In this document: positions 37,541-47,088 of the stretch, piece by piece
Numbering within the stretch: position 1 is the stretch's first letter
Layout of the letters: each line of letters opens with the position of its first letter
Source: Luteimonas sp. 9C
GTDB taxonomy: Bacteria; Pseudomonadota; Gammaproteobacteria; Xanthomonadales; Xanthomonadaceae
Assembly: GCF_902506295.1 (NCBI RefSeq)
Contig: NZ_LR733312.1
Location: 953,503 to 1,017,502, forward strand
DNA length: 64,000 bases
Direction: 5' to 3'
Notes under the pieces: model-generated
The model's database searches: none
Told to the model about the DNA's origin: nothing
The model's input: the letters and a program-made list of their open reading frames with translations, nothing else
Made by a program: the position numbers and the translations under genes

Positions 37541-38296
37541 ATGCACCTCGACATCGATCTGGCCGTCATCGGCGGCACCGGGCTCTACCAGTTGGCCGAC
37601 CTGCAGGACGTGGAGCCGCATCAGCCGGTCACGCGCTACGGCGCGTTGTCGGGGCCGGTGCGGGTGGGCACGCTCGACGGCAAGCGCGTGGCGTTCCTGG
37701 CGCGGCACGGGGAGGGGCACTCGGTGCCGCCGCACCGGGTGAACTACCGGGCCAACCTGTCGGCGTTGCAGGCGCTGGGCGCGACGCGGGTGCTGGCGCT
37801 CAATACCGTGGGCGGCATCACCGAGCGCTTCGGCCCCCGCGTGCTGGCGTGTCCGGACCAGTTGGTCGACTACACCTGCGGCCGGGTGTCGACCTATTGC
37901 GAGGAAGAGGGCACCGAGGTGCTGCACGTCGATTTCGGCGATCCGTATACGCCGGTGCTGCGCAGGCGCGTGCTCGATGCGGCAGCGTCGGCCGGTGTGA
38001 CGCTGGTCGACGGTGGGTGTTACGGCGCGACCCAGGGCCCGCGACTGGAAACGCGCGCCGAGATCGCGCGCATGCGTCGCGACGGCTGCGATCTGGTCGG
38101 CATGACCGGCATGCCGGAGGCCGGTCTCGCGCGTGAACTCGGCCTCGACTATGCGTGTCTGGCGATCGTCGCCAACTGGGCGGCCGGCGCGGGCCCGCAG
38201 GTGGACGAGGTGATCACGTTCGAGGATGTGCTCGACAACGTCGCAGCGGCTTCGTCCGGCATTCCGCCGTTGCTGCGCGCGATGCTCGCGGGCTGA
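37541..38296 (+). CDS. S-methyl-5'-thioinosine phosphorylase (MTIP)
   Basis: A 251-residue purine nucleoside phosphorylase of the MTAP/PNP-II family. Phosphate and base contacts are seen in IGGTGLYQL, RHGEGHSVPPHRVNYRAN, NTVGGI, GATQGPRLETRAE and MTGMPEAGLARELGLDYACL. The placement after nagZ and hpt matches Pseudomonas MTIP, which splits methylthioinosine to hypoxanthine and methylthioribose-1-phosphate. A methylthioadenosine phosphorylase role cannot be ruled out from sequence alone. Confidence 0.82.
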   Translation: MHLDIDLAVIGGTGLYQLADLQDVEPHQPVTRYGALSGPVRVGTLDGKRVAFLARHGEGHSVPPHRVNYRANLSALQALGATRVLALNTVGGITERFGPRVLACPDQLVDYTCGRVSTYCEEEGTEVLHVDFGDPYTPVLRRRVLDAAASAGVTLVDGGCYGATQGPRLETRAEIARMRRDGCDLVGMTGMPEAGLARELGLDYACLAIVANWAAGAGPQVDEVITFEDVLDNVAAASSGIPPLLRAMLAG

Positions 38297-38325
38297 ACCC
38301 GCCGGTCTGCACGCTTCATCGGAGC

Positions 38326-38350
38326 AGCCCCGCGCGAGCGGGGCTTTTTC
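38326..38350. terminator. Bidirectional-type terminator between phosphorylase and kdpE
   Basis: AGCCCCGC at 38326-38333 and GCGGGGCT at 38338-38345 form a perfect stem around GCGA, followed by a run of T on the plus strand. It ends the nagZ-hpt-phosphorylase transcript and abuts the 3' end of kdpE. Confidence 0.85.
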
Positions 38351-39065
38351 ATGGCCGCCGTTCGGCGTCGATGAAGCGCAGGCCCACACCGGGCTCGGTG
38401 GCGATGTAACGCGGCTGCGCGGCGTCGTCGCCCAGCTTCTGCCGCAGCTTGCCGACCAGGATGCGCACGTAGTGCACGTCGCCGGTATGGGTCGGTCCCC
38501 AGATCTCGCGCAGCAGCTGCGGCTGCGTCACCACGCGCCCGCCGTTGCGCAGCAGCATCGACAGCAGGGCGAACTCCTTGCGTGCGAGCACGAGCGGCAC
38601 GCCGTCGAGCGCGACCTCGCGGCGCGCGAGATCGATCCGCAGATGACCATCGTCGAAGACCGGTGACGCGTCGGGGGCGTGCGCCTGCAGCCGCAACAAC
38701 GCGCGCAGCCGGGCCATCAGCTCCTGGGTGCCGAAGGGCTTGGTCACGTAGTCGTTGGCGCCGGCATCGAGTGCGGCGACCTTGCCGCCTTCGTCGCTGC
38801 GCACCGACAGCATCACGACCGGCACCTGCGACCACTCGCGGATCGAGCGCAGCACGGCATGGCCGTCCAGGTCGGGCAGGCCGATGTCGAGCACCACGAG
38901 GTCCGCGCCGTCGCGTGCCAGCGTCTCGAGCGCCTGCGCGCCGGTCTCGGCCAGCGCGACGTGCCACCCCTGCGCGCGCAGGCTGATGTCGAGGAAGCGG
39001 CGGATCTGTGGCTCGTCGTCGACGACGAGAATGCGCGCGGCGCTGGCAGGCGTCGGGTCAGTCAT
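38349..39065 (-). CDS. kdpE: Potassium-response regulator KdpE
   Basis: A 238-residue OmpR-type regulator. Receiver domain: Asp16/Asp17 in VVDDEPQ, phospho-acceptor Asp60 in LVVLDIGLPD, and Lys in TKPFG. The winged-helix DNA-binding domain covers about 140-235 (EFALLSMLLRNGGRVV, HYVRILVGKLRQKLG). Phosphorylated by KdpD, it activates kdp transcription at low external potassium. Its start overlaps the end of kdpD by 8 bp. Confidence 0.93.
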   Translation of the reverse strand: MTDPTPASAARILVVDDEPQIRRFLDISLRAQGWHVALAETGAQALETLARDGADLVVLDIGLPDLDGHAVLRSIREWSQVPVVMLSVRSDEGGKVAALDAGANDYVTKPFGTQELMARLRALLRLQAHAPDASPVFDDGHLRIDLARREVALDGVPLVLARKEFALLSMLLRNGGRVVTQPQLLREIWGPTHTGDVHYVRILVGKLRQKLGDDAAQPRYIATEPGVGLRFIDAERRP

Positions 39066-41739
39066 CGGTGTCGTCGCGCTCCAGTCCGTCCGGGTGCTGC
39101 ATCGGCAGCTCGATGCGGATCAGCGTACCCGCGCCGCCGGGGCCGCGCAGCGCCGAGACCGCGCCGCCGTGGGCGCCCACCATGCCCTGGCAGATCGTCA
39201 GGCCCAGGCCCGTGCCCTTGCGGCCGCGATCGCCGCGTTCGACGCTGTAGAACATGTCGAAGATCCGGCTGCGCTCGTCTTCGGGAATGCCCGGCCCCGC
39301 GTCGACGACGTCGATGCGCAGCCAGCCGCGGGCATCGCCCGGTTCCGGCGCTGCGATGCGACGTGCCTCGATCCGCACCGGCGCGCCGGGCGGCGAGAAC
39401 TTCGCCGCGTTCTCCAGCACGTTGAACAGGGCCTGCTCGAGCAGCGCCGGATGCACCCACAGCGGCGCGAGGCGCGCGGGGACATCGCTCTGCACCACGA
39501 TGTCGGGCTGGTAACGACGCAGGCGGCCGATGGCAGCGCCAACGAGCTCGTCGACGCCGATCCAGTCGCGGTTGAGCGTCAGGCCCTCGTGGCCGAGGCG
39601 GGTCATGTCGAGCAGGTTCTGGATGTAGCGGTCGAGCCGTTCGCCTTCCAGCACGATGGTGTCGAGCAGGGCGCGGCGGTCGCCGGTATCCATGGCTTCG
39701 CCGAACGCCACGAGGCTGCTGGCCGAGCCGATCATCGACGCTAGCGGCGAGCGCAGATCGTGCGACACCGACGAGAGCAGCGCCGAACGCAGGCGTTCGG
39801 TCTCGTTGGACACGCGCGCCCCTTCGAGGTCGGCGACCAGTCGCGTGCGCAGCGCCGCCTGCGCGATGTCGTCGGCCATCGCCTGCGCCAGCCGGTGCTG
39901 TTCGAGGCCGAGCCGGGAGCGCGATTCCGCGAACCGCAGTGCGGCGACGCCGAGCGTCTCGTGACCCGCGCGCAGCGGCAGCAGCCACCAGGGCGAGGCG
40001 GACAGGGTGTCGGTGAACCGGCCGGCGGCCTGACCATGCCGCAGTGTCCAGTCCACTGCCGCGGGATCGAGGCCGTCCGGCCATCCGGCCGCACCGTCGG
40101 CGTCGCCGATGCGCAGCCATGCGTCCGCGTCGAGCGCGCGGGCGAGCGCATTGCGTCCGGCCGCCACCACCTCGCCGAGATCGGCGGCGCCCGCGAGTTG
40201 CCGCCCCAGCGCCTGCAGGCCGTTGGCGTGCGTATTGGCCGCGCGCAGGGCCAGCACCTGCTCGCGCAGTCGCGCGGCGAGACGCCCGGCCACCAGGGCG
40301 GCGGCGAGGAACAGCAGCACGGTCACCACGCCGCGGTGGGCGCTGATCTGCAGGGTGAAGCGCGGCTCGATGAAGAAGAAGTTGTAGGCGACGAAGCACA
40401 GCACGGCCGTGGTCATCGCCGCGGCCATGCGCGCCTGCGCGGCGACGACGACCACCGCGACGATGAACACCATCGACAGGTCGTCGAGACCGGCGAGGCG
40501 CTGCGCCAGCCAGCCCAGAACGATGGCCAGCGCGGTGGCGACGACCGGCAGGACGACGTCGCGCGGTCCGGGCGCGGCATCGGCGCGTCGCCTGCGCCGC
40601 GCCCGGGCGCGCGCGTCCGGCGTACCGATGATCACCAGCTCGTGGCGCGCGCCCTGCTGCAGCAGGCGCTGGGTCAGCGTGCGGTTGACCATGCGCGCGA
40701 ACGGCCGCTCGCGGGTGCGGCCGACGACGATCGTCGAGGCACCGATCCGCTCGGCATGTTCGAGCAGCGCATCGGCGATGCGGCTGCCGTGCAGCACGTC
40801 GGTCCCGGCGCCGAGGCTGCGGGCGAGTGCGAATGCCTGGTCCAGTTCCTGTTGGCGCTGCACGTCGCTGCGCCCGCCGGCATCGACGGTGACCACGCGC
40901 CAGGGCGCATCGCGACGTTCGGCGATGCGGCGCCCGGCGCGTACCAGGTACTCCGAAGTCCCCAGGCCATCGACGGCGACCAGTACCGTGCGCCGCAGGG
41001 CGAAACCCGGCAGACCGCGCGCGGCCTGGGTGCCGCGCAGCTCGGCATCGACATGATCGGCCGCGGCCTGCATCGCGAGTTCGCGCAGCGCGGCGAGGTT
41101 GGACGGCGAGAAGAACGCCTGCAGGGCGCGCGTCGCCTGGTCGGGCAGGTAGACCTTGCCGGCCTTGAGCCGCTCGATCAGGTCCGCCGGCGGCAGGTCG
41201 ACCAGGCGGATGTCGCGCAGCCGGTCGAACAGCGCATCCGGCACGGTTTCGGTGACGCGCACACCGGTGATGCGGTGGACGACATCGTTGAGACTTTCGA
41301 GATGCTGGATGTTGACCGTCGTGCAGACATCGATGCCGGCGTCGAGCAGGTCGACGACATCCTGCCAGCGGCGCTCGTGGCGGCTGCCGGGCACGTTGCG
41401 ATGCGCGAGTTCGTCGACCAGCACCAGCGCCGGACGACGGGCGAGCACCGCGTCGACATCCAGATCATCGAGTGTGCGGCCCTGGTAGCCGGTCTGGCGC
41501 CGCGGCAGCTGCTCGAGACCGTCGAGCAGCGCGGCGGTCTCGGCGCGCCCGTGGGTTTCCACCAGGCCGATGACGACGTCCAGACCTGCCGCCTGCAGTT
41601 CGCGGGCGCGGGCGAGCATCGCGTAGGTCTTGCCGACGCCGGGCGCGGCGCCGAGGAAGACGGTCAGCCGGCCGCTCGCCTCGCGGCGTCGGGTGTCGGC
41701 CAGCAGGGCATCGGCGCGGGCGTCGCGGTTGTCGACCAT
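39058..41739 (-). CDS. kdpD: Potassium sensor histidine kinase KdpD
   Basis: An 893-residue kinase. The N-terminal KdpD domain has a Walker A (FLGAAPGVGKTYAML) and the segment ELAHRNVPGSRHERRWQDV. A universal-stress-like domain follows (about 250-370). Four close transmembrane helices occupy about 400-500, then a GAF-like region, the phospho-acceptor His in SSVSHDLRSPLASMIG, and the ATPase domain with VLENAAKFSPPG and GTGLGLTICQG. It senses potassium limitation. Four bases separate it from kdpC, so it belongs to the kdpABCDE operon. Confidence 0.93.
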   Translation of the reverse strand: MVDNRDARADALLADTRRREASGRLTVFLGAAPGVGKTYAMLARARELQAAGLDVVIGLVETHGRAETAALLDGLEQLPRRQTGYQGRTLDDLDVDAVLARRPALVLVDELAHRNVPGSRHERRWQDVVDLLDAGIDVCTTVNIQHLESLNDVVHRITGVRVTETVPDALFDRLRDIRLVDLPPADLIERLKAGKVYLPDQATRALQAFFSPSNLAALRELAMQAAADHVDAELRGTQAARGLPGFALRRTVLVAVDGLGTSEYLVRAGRRIAERRDAPWRVVTVDAGGRSDVQRQQELDQAFALARSLGAGTDVLHGSRIADALLEHAERIGASTIVVGRTRERPFARMVNRTLTQRLLQQGARHELVIIGTPDARARARRRRRADAAPGPRDVVLPVVATALAIVLGWLAQRLAGLDDLSMVFIVAVVVVAAQARMAAAMTTAVLCFVAYNFFFIEPRFTLQISAHRGVVTVLLFLAAALVAGRLAARLREQVLALRAANTHANGLQALGRQLAGAADLGEVVAAGRNALARALDADAWLRIGDADGAAGWPDGLDPAAVDWTLRHGQAAGRFTDTLSASPWWLLPLRAGHETLGVAALRFAESRSRLGLEQHRLAQAMADDIAQAALRTRLVADLEGARVSNETERLRSALLSSVSHDLRSPLASMIGSASSLVAFGEAMDTGDRRALLDTIVLEGERLDRYIQNLLDMTRLGHEGLTLNRDWIGVDELVGAAIGRLRRYQPDIVVQSDVPARLAPLWVHPALLEQALFNVLENAAKFSPPGAPVRIEARRIAAPEPGDARGWLRIDVVDAGPGIPEDERSRIFDMFYSVERGDRGRKGTGLGLTICQGMVGAHGGAVSALRGPGGAGTLIRIELPMQHPDGLERDDTDD

Positions 41740-41743
41740 CGCC

Positions 41744-42361
41744 CTATTCTGCGCCGCGGCCGCCGGCCTGCGCGTCGAGTGCGAGGTTCAGGGCCAGCAC
41801 GTCGACACGCGGGGCACCCAGCAGACCGAACTGGGGCGCGGCGGTGTGCGCCTCGACCAGGCGTTCGACGTCGGCGATCGCGAGACCGCGGGTCCGCGCG
41901 ATGCGCGCGATCTGCACGCGCGCGGCGTCCGGACTGATGTGCGGATCGATGCCGCTGCCCGAGCGGGTCACGAGATCGCCGGGCACGTCGCGCGCCTCGA
42001 TGCCCTCGCGGGCGGCGCACGCATCGATGTCCGCGGCGATGGTCGCGCGCAGCGCAGGGTTGCTGCGCGCCTGGTTGCTGCCGGCCAGCGCCATCGGATC
42101 GTAGCCGGCGGCGGACGGCCGCGACCTGAAATAGCGGGCATCGACGAAGGGCTGCGCGACCAGCGCCGAGCCGACGATGCGGCCCTCGCGTTCGACCAGA
42201 CTGCCGCGCGACTGCGCGGGAAACAGCGCACCGCCGAGCGCGGTGGCAGCCAGCGAATACAGCAGGCCGAAGCCGAGCAGGGCGACCGCGGCGAGCCCGG
42301 AGGCGGCGCGGAGCAGGCCGCGCGGCGTCGACAGGGAGCGGGAAGAAGACGGGGTGGACAT
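41744..42361 (-). CDS. kdpC: Potassium-transporting ATPase subunit KdpC
   Basis: The protein has 205 residues with one N-terminal transmembrane helix at about 15-37 and a periplasmic domain. Family landmarks are ALFPAQSRGSLV, ARYFRSRPSAAGYDP, GSGIDPHISPDAARVQIARIA and VDVLALNLAL at the C-terminus. KdpC stabilises the KdpFABC complex. It follows kdpB by 10 bp. Confidence 0.9.
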   Translation of the reverse strand: MSTPSSSRSLSTPRGLLRAASGLAAVALLGFGLLYSLAATALGGALFPAQSRGSLVEREGRIVGSALVAQPFVDARYFRSRPSAAGYDPMALAGSNQARSNPALRATIAADIDACAAREGIEARDVPGDLVTRSGSGIDPHISPDAARVQIARIARTRGLAIADVERLVEAHTAAPQFGLLGAPRVDVLALNLALDAQAGGRGAE

Positions 42362-42371
42362 GACGGGCTCC

Positions 42372-44447
42372 TCAGGAACCGAAGACGGCGGCGAGCGCCA
42401 GGTCGATGAGCTTGATCGCGGCGAACGGCAGCAGCACGCCGCCGAGGCCGAAGACCAGCATGTTCCGGCGCAGCAGGGCGGTGGCGCTGCCGGCGCGGAA
42501 GCGCACGCCGCGCAGGGCGAGGGGAATGAGCATCGGGATCACCAGCGCATTGAAGACCAGGGCCGCAAGTACCGCGTTCGACGGACTGGACAGGCGCATC
42601 ACATCCAGCGCGGCCATCTGCGGGATCGCCGCGGCGAACAGCGCCGGCAGGATGGCGAAATACTTCGACACGTCGTTGGCCAGCGAGAACGTCGTCAGCG
42701 CGCCGCGGGTGATCAGCTGCTGCTTGCCGACCTCGACGACGCGCAGCAGCTTGGCCGGGTCGGAGTCGAGGTCGACCATGTTGCCGGCTTCCTTCGCCGC
42801 CTGAGTGCCGGAGTTCATGGCCAGGCCGACATCGGCCTGCGCGAGCGCCGGCGCATCGTTGGTGCCGTCGCCGACCATCGCCACCAGGCGCCCGGCTGCC
42901 TGCTCGCTGCGGATGCGGGCGAGCTTGTCCTCGGGCCGTGCCTCGGCGATGTAGTCGTCGACGCCGGCCTCCGCGGCGATGGCCGCGGCGGTGAGCGGGT
43001 TGTCGCCGGTGATCATCACCGTGCGGATGCCCATCGACCGCAGCTGCGCGAACTTCTCGCGGATGCCGGTCTTGACCACGTCCGAAAGTTCCACCACGCC
43101 GAGCACGTGCGCGCCATCGGCGACGACCAGCGGTGTGGCGCCGCCGCGCGCGACCTGTTCGACGCGTGCGCGCAGTTCGTGCGACGGCTGGCCACCGAGC
43201 GACTGCACATGCGCGAGGATCGCGTCGAGCGCGCCCTTGCGGATGCGTCGCGGCGTGGCTGTATCGCCGAGGTCGACGCCCGACATGCGCGTCTGCGCGG
43301 TGAACGCGACGAAGCGTGCATCGGCGGGCGCCTCGATCGCCTCGCCGGGCCGGCGAGCGAGCGTGACGATCGATTTGCCCTCCGGCGTCGGATCGGCCAG
43401 CGACGACAGCAGCGCGGCCTCGCGCAGTGCGTCGGGATCGATGCCGGCCAGCGCATGGAACGCGGTCGCCTGGCGGTCGCCATAGGTGATGGTGCCGGTC
43501 TTGTCGAGCAGCAGCACGTCGACGTCGCCGGCCAGTTCGACGGCCTTGCCGGATTTCGCCAGCACGTTCGCCGAGAGCGCACGGTTCATGCCGGCGATGC
43601 CGATCGCCGGGAGCAGCGCGCCGATCGTCGTCGGAATCAGGCAGACCAGCAGCGCGACCAGCAGCACCGGGTCCAGCCGCACGCCGACGAAGCCCGCGAT
43701 CGCCGGCAAGGTGAGCACCACGACGAGAAAGGTCAGCGTCATCGTCGTCAGCAGCAGGCCGAGCGCGATCTCGTTCGGGGTCTTCTGGCGGTTGGCGCCC
43801 TCGACCAGCGCGATCATGCGGTCGAGGAAGCTGTGGCCGGGCTCGACGGTCACGCGCACGACGATCGCGTCCGACAGCACCTTGGTGCCACCGATCACGC
43901 CCGAACGGTCGGTGCCGGCCTCGCGCAGCACCGGCGCGGATTCGCCGGTGACCGCGGCTTCGTTGATCGTCGCCAGCCCGCGCAGGATCTCGCCGTCGGC
44001 GGGAATGAGTTCGCCCGCGGAGACAGCGACCAGATCGCCGGGCTTCAGCTCCGCGGCAGGCACCCGGGTTTCGGCAGCGTCGTCCGCTTCGCCGGCCAGA
44101 CGGCGTGCGACGAGGTCCTGGCGTGCCCGCCGCAGCGACGCCGCCTGGCCGCGGCCGCGGGCCTCGGCCATCGCTTCGGCGAAGTTCGCGAACAGCACCG
44201 TCAGCGCGAGCACCGCGGTGATGCTGCCGCCCAGCGCGGGTGTCGCACGGCCGAAGACGGTCAGCGCGCCGGTGAGCGCGGTGCCGAGCCAGACCACGGC
44301 CATCACCGGATTGCCGAGCGCGTGGCGCGGCGACAGCTTGCGGAACGCGTCGCGCGCGGCGGCGCGCAGGATCGCCGGTTCGAACAGGCGGGGATTGGTG
44401 CCGCGCGTCGGCGCGGCGGTGTCAGCGACAGGAGGCATCGGCATCAT
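42372..44447 (-). CDS. kdpB: Potassium-transporting P-type ATPase subunit KdpB
   Basis: The protein has 691 residues, the ATP-hydrolysing subunit of the high-affinity potassium pump. The phosphorylated Asp lies in [11 protein letters not shown], with TGES in the actuator domain, [10 protein letters not shown] and [12 protein letters not shown] in the P-domain. The start is the ATG at 44447, which overlaps the kdpA stop as ATGA. The frame stays open far upstream but that part lies in the wrong frame over kdpA and was excluded. Confidence 0.94.
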   Translation of the reverse strand: MMPMPPVADTAAPTRGTNPRLFEPAILRAAARDAFRKLSPRHALGNPVMAVVWLGTALTGALTVFGRATPALGGSITAVLALTVLFANFAEAMAEARGRGQAASLRRARQDLVARRLAGEADDAAETRVPAAELKPGDLVAVSAGELIPADGEILRGLATINEAAVTGESAPVLREAGTDRSGVIGGTKVLSDAIVVRVTVEPGHSFLDRMIALVEGANRQKTPNEIALGLLLTTMTLTFLVVVLTLPAIAGFVGVRLDPVLLVALLVCLIPTTIGALLPAIGIAGMNRALSANVLAKSGKAVELAGDVDVLLLDKTGTITYGDRQATAFHALAGIDPDALREAALLSSLADPTPEGKSIVTLARRPGEAIEAPADARFVAFTAQTRMSGVDLGDTATPRRIRKGALDAILAHVQSLGGQPSHELRARVEQVARGGATPLVVADGAHVLGVVELSDVVKTGIREKFAQLRSMGIRTVMITGDNPLTAAAIAAEAGVDDYIAEARPEDKLARIRSEQAAGRLVAMVGDGTNDAPALAQADVGLAMNSGTQAAKEAGNMVDLDSDPAKLLRVVEVGKQQLITRGALTTFSLANDVSKYFAILPALFAAAIPQMAALDVMRLSSPSNAVLAALVFNALVIPMLIPLALRGVRFRAGSATALLRRNMLVFGLGGVLLPFAAIKLIDLALAAVFGS

Positions 44448-46153
44448 CCGGCGAGAGTCGCCAGGGCGAGGTGGTCGGCGACGGGGCCGAGCACCAGGAC
44501 CGGCATGAACTGGAGGAGGGTGAGGATCACGACGAGGGCGATCAGGGTCAGCGCGAAGGTCGGCGTCTCGATCCGCAGGCTGCCGGCGCCTTCCGGCGCG
44601 GCGCGTTTGGCGCCGAGCATCGCGGCGATCGCCAGCGGTACCAGCAGCGCGGGATAGCGTCCGAGTGCGAGGACGACGCTCGTCGACAGGTTCCACCACC
44701 GGGTCGCGTCGCCCAGGCCCTCGAAGCCCGAGCCGTTGTTGGCGAACGCCGACACGTATTCGTAGAACACCTGGCTGATGCCGTGGAAGCCGGGGTTGCT
44801 GTTGCCGGTCCACGCCGGCACCGCCAGCGTCAGCGCGGTGAGTCCCAGCAGCACCACCGGCTGCAGCAGCACCAGCGCGGCGAGCAGCCGCACCTCGGGC
44901 GCCTCGATCTTGCGACCGAACAGTTCCGGCGTGCGTCCGGTCATCAATCCCGCCACGAAGACCGCGAGCAGCAGATAGACCAGGAACTGCTGCAGTCCGC
45001 AGCCGATGCCGCCCCAGATCGCGTTGATCAGCATGTTCGACAGGGTGACGAGGCCGGTCAGCGGCGCCAGCGAGTCGTGCATCGCGTTGACCGAGCCGTT
45101 CGAGGTCTGCGTGGTCAGCGCCGCCCACAGCGCGGAAGGCACGGCGCCGGTGCGGACCTCCTTGCCTTCCATCAGTGCGACGTCGGTCGACGTCGGCGAT
45201 GCCGACTCCGACCACACCGCCAAGCCTGCGGACGCCAGCGACATCGCCAGCATCGTGCCGAGCACCAGCGGCGTCAGTTTGCGGCGGCGGGTGAACGGAC
45301 CGATGAAGCAGGCTACGGCCACCGGCAGCAGGATCAGCGCCAGCGTTTCCAGCCAGTTGGAGAACGGCGTCGGGTTCTCCAGCGGCACGCTGCTGTTGGG
45401 GCCGTACCAGCCGCCGCCGTTGGTACCGAGCTGCTTGACCGCGACCATCGCCGCGACCGGACCCAACGGAATCTTCTGCGTTTCCATGCCGGCGCTCGCA
45501 TCGAGCGGCGTCGCCTCGGGTCCGCCCGACAGCGTCGCCGGCACGCCCTGGCCGGTCAGCAGCACGCTCCACAGCACGGCCAGCGGCAGCAGCACGCGTA
45601 CGGAGGGCCGCACGACATCGGCCCAGTAGTTGCCCACATCGGCAACACCGCCCCGTGCGACGCCGGCATCGTCCGCGTCGCGGCCGCCGAAGAACGCACG
45701 CAGCGTCGCTGCGACCAGCGCGAGGCCCATCATCGGCGTGACCACCTGCAGACCGACGATGCCGGCCATGTGCGCGAGGTAGGACAGTTGCGCCTGGCCC
45801 GAGTAATGCTGCTGGTTGGTGTTGGTCAGGAACGACACCGCGGTGTGCAGCGCGAGGTCCCACGACATGTTGGGCGCCGCGTTGGGATTCAGCGGCAGCC
45901 AGGCCTGGGTTATCAGCAGGACCCAGACCAGTACGCCGAGCACCGCGTTGCTGGCGAGGAACGCCAGCGCGTAGTGCTTCCAGTCCATGCCGCGCGACGG
46001 GTCGATGCCCAGCAGGCGGTAGATCGGGCGTTCGACCAGGCCGAAGACGCGGTCGCCCGGCAGCGGGCCGCCACGCATCACGGCGGCGAGATAGCGGCCC
46101 AGCGGCCAGCCGAGCGCGAGCGCAAGGCCGAGGACGGTGAAGAATTCGATCAT
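44444..46153 (-). CDS. kdpA: Potassium-transporting ATPase subunit KdpA
   Basis: A 569-residue polytopic membrane protein, the potassium-conducting subunit, related to potassium channels with four selectivity-filter-like loops. Recognisable are [47 protein letters not shown] and [11 protein letters not shown]. No kdpF frame is visible between it and the porin gene 41 bp upstream. Confidence 0.93.
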   Translation of the reverse strand: MIEFFTVLGLALALGWPLGRYLAAVMRGGPLPGDRVFGLVERPIYRLLGIDPSRGMDWKHYALAFLASNAVLGVLVWVLLITQAWLPLNPNAAPNMSWDLALHTAVSFLTNTNQQHYSGQAQLSYLAHMAGIVGLQVVTPMMGLALVAATLRAFFGGRDADDAGVARGGVADVGNYWADVVRPSVRVLLPLAVLWSVLLTGQGVPATLSGGPEATPLDASAGMETQKIPLGPVAAMVAVKQLGTNGGGWYGPNSSVPLENPTPFSNWLETLALILLPVAVACFIGPFTRRRKLTPLVLGTMLAMSLASAGLAVWSESASPTSTDVALMEGKEVRTGAVPSALWAALTTQTSNGSVNAMHDSLAPLTGLVTLSNMLINAIWGGIGCGLQQFLVYLLLAVFVAGLMTGRTPELFGRKIEAPEVRLLAALVLLQPVVLLGLTALTLAVPAWTGNSNPGFHGISQVFYEYVSAFANNGSGFEGLGDATRWWNLSTSVVLALGRYPALLVPLAIAAMLGAKRAAPEGAGSLRIETPTFALTLIALVVILTLLQFMPVLVLGPVADHLALATLAG

Positions 46154-46194
46154 GGCGGTGATCCGTCAGCGGGAAGGAAGAAGCGCCGCGGCGC

Positions 46195-46902
46195 TCAGAA
46201 CGACGCCTGCAGCGCGGCTTCGACGCGCGTGCCGGCGAGACCGGGAAACGCGCGCTCGGCACTCGAACCGGTGTCGTGCAGGGTGACGCGCAGTTCGACC
46301 GGCGACGCGAACGTCCACACCGCGCCCAGCTGCGCGTGCGTGTAGTCGTCGTAGCCACTGTCGCGCGCCAGCCGGTAGTGCCCCGCTGCGGCCTCGATGC
46401 GGAGTGCGTCCGTCAGCGGCCAGCGCGCGCCGAGCTGGGCGTAGGTGCCGGCCGTGTCGCTGGCGAGTGCGTCGCGCGAATGCCCGACCTGCAGCCAGTA
46501 GCGTTCGTGCAGGGTCACCGTCGCGTTGGCTTCGGTCCAGTCGAGATCGACGGTCGCCGATGGATAGACGTAGTGGGTCAGATTGACGTCGAGTGCCCAG
46601 GCATCGGACAGCGCGCCCGACCAGCCGGCGACGAGATCGAACTCGGTCGACGCGCGGGTCTCCGGCGCGAACTCGACGCTGGATCCCCAGACCTGGGCAT
46701 AGACGCCCGAAGCGCCGGCGACCTTGAAGCCTGCCTGGACGGCGGGATCTTCGTTGCTCTGCGACGTGCCGCGCCAGACGTAATCGCTGGTGAGGGCGGC
46801 AGTGCCGCTGAAGTCGTTGGCCTGCACGAGTGGGGCAGTCGACAGCACCAGCGCAAAGAGGGCGAGGCCGGAGGCGTCTCGCAGGGACGAACGGGTGGAC
46901 AT
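46195..46902 (-). CDS. TorF-family putative outer-membrane porin
   Basis: The protein has 235 residues with a signal peptide at about 1-28 (ending VQANDF). The mature part is alternating amphipathic strands with many aromatic residues and ends in Phe, as expected for an outer-membrane beta-barrel; the N-terminal [12 protein letters not shown] is characteristic of the TorF/TIGR02001 group. It sits 41 bp upstream of kdpA on the same strand, so it is probably part of the kdp operon, perhaps as an outer-membrane channel for potassium. Confidence 0.8.
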   Translation of the reverse strand: MSTRSSLRDASGLALFALVLSTAPLVQANDFSGTAALTSDYVWRGTSQSNEDPAVQAGFKVAGASGVYAQVWGSSVEFAPETRASTEFDLVAGWSGALSDAWALDVNLTHYVYPSATVDLDWTEANATVTLHERYWLQVGHSRDALASDTAGTYAQLGARWPLTDALRIEAAAGHYRLARDSGYDDYTHAQLGAVWTFASPVELRVTLHDTGSSAERAFPGLAGTRVEAALQASF

Positions 46903-46954
46903 GCGGGTATCCCGGGCGGAACCGTTCCGCCGATGCCGCGCATGGTCCGCCCGC

Positions 46955-46997
46955 GCCGCATAAAGTCTCCATGCGGCGCGCCGGCTTGCGGCATAAA
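46955..46997 (-). promoter_or_regulatory. Direct repeats in the torF-kdp promoter region
   Basis: GCCGCATAAA at 46955-46964 and GCGGCATAAA at 46988-46997 match at 9 of 10 positions and are 33 bp apart, about three helical turns. Weaker relatives CGCCGTAAAA and GGCCGTAAAC follow just upstream of the operon. The AT-rich patches stand out in GC-rich DNA. They are plausible KdpE-binding sites or -10 regions, upstream of the porin start at 46902. Confidence 0.35.
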
Positions 46998-47026
46998 TTC
47001 GCCGTAAAACCTGCGGCCGTAAACGC

Positions 47027-47052
47027 ACACGGCCGTCATGCGACGGCCGTGT
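47027..47052. terminator. Hairpin downstream of btuB
   Basis: ACACGGCCGTC at 47027-47037 pairs perfectly with GACGGCCGTGT at 47042-47052 around ATGC. It follows the btuB stop on the minus strand by about 36 bp and separates it from the porin-kdp promoter. A T-run is weak on the minus strand. Confidence 0.6.
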
Positions 47053-47088
47053 GGAATCACCTGGAATGCGGCGTGCGTCGCGCCTGTG

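Noticed and set aside
44448..46358. Upstream extension of the kdpB frame to 1328 codons
   Set aside because: The extension overlaps kdpA in another frame and has no KdpB-like sequence; the ATGA overlap with the kdpA stop gives the natural start at 44447.
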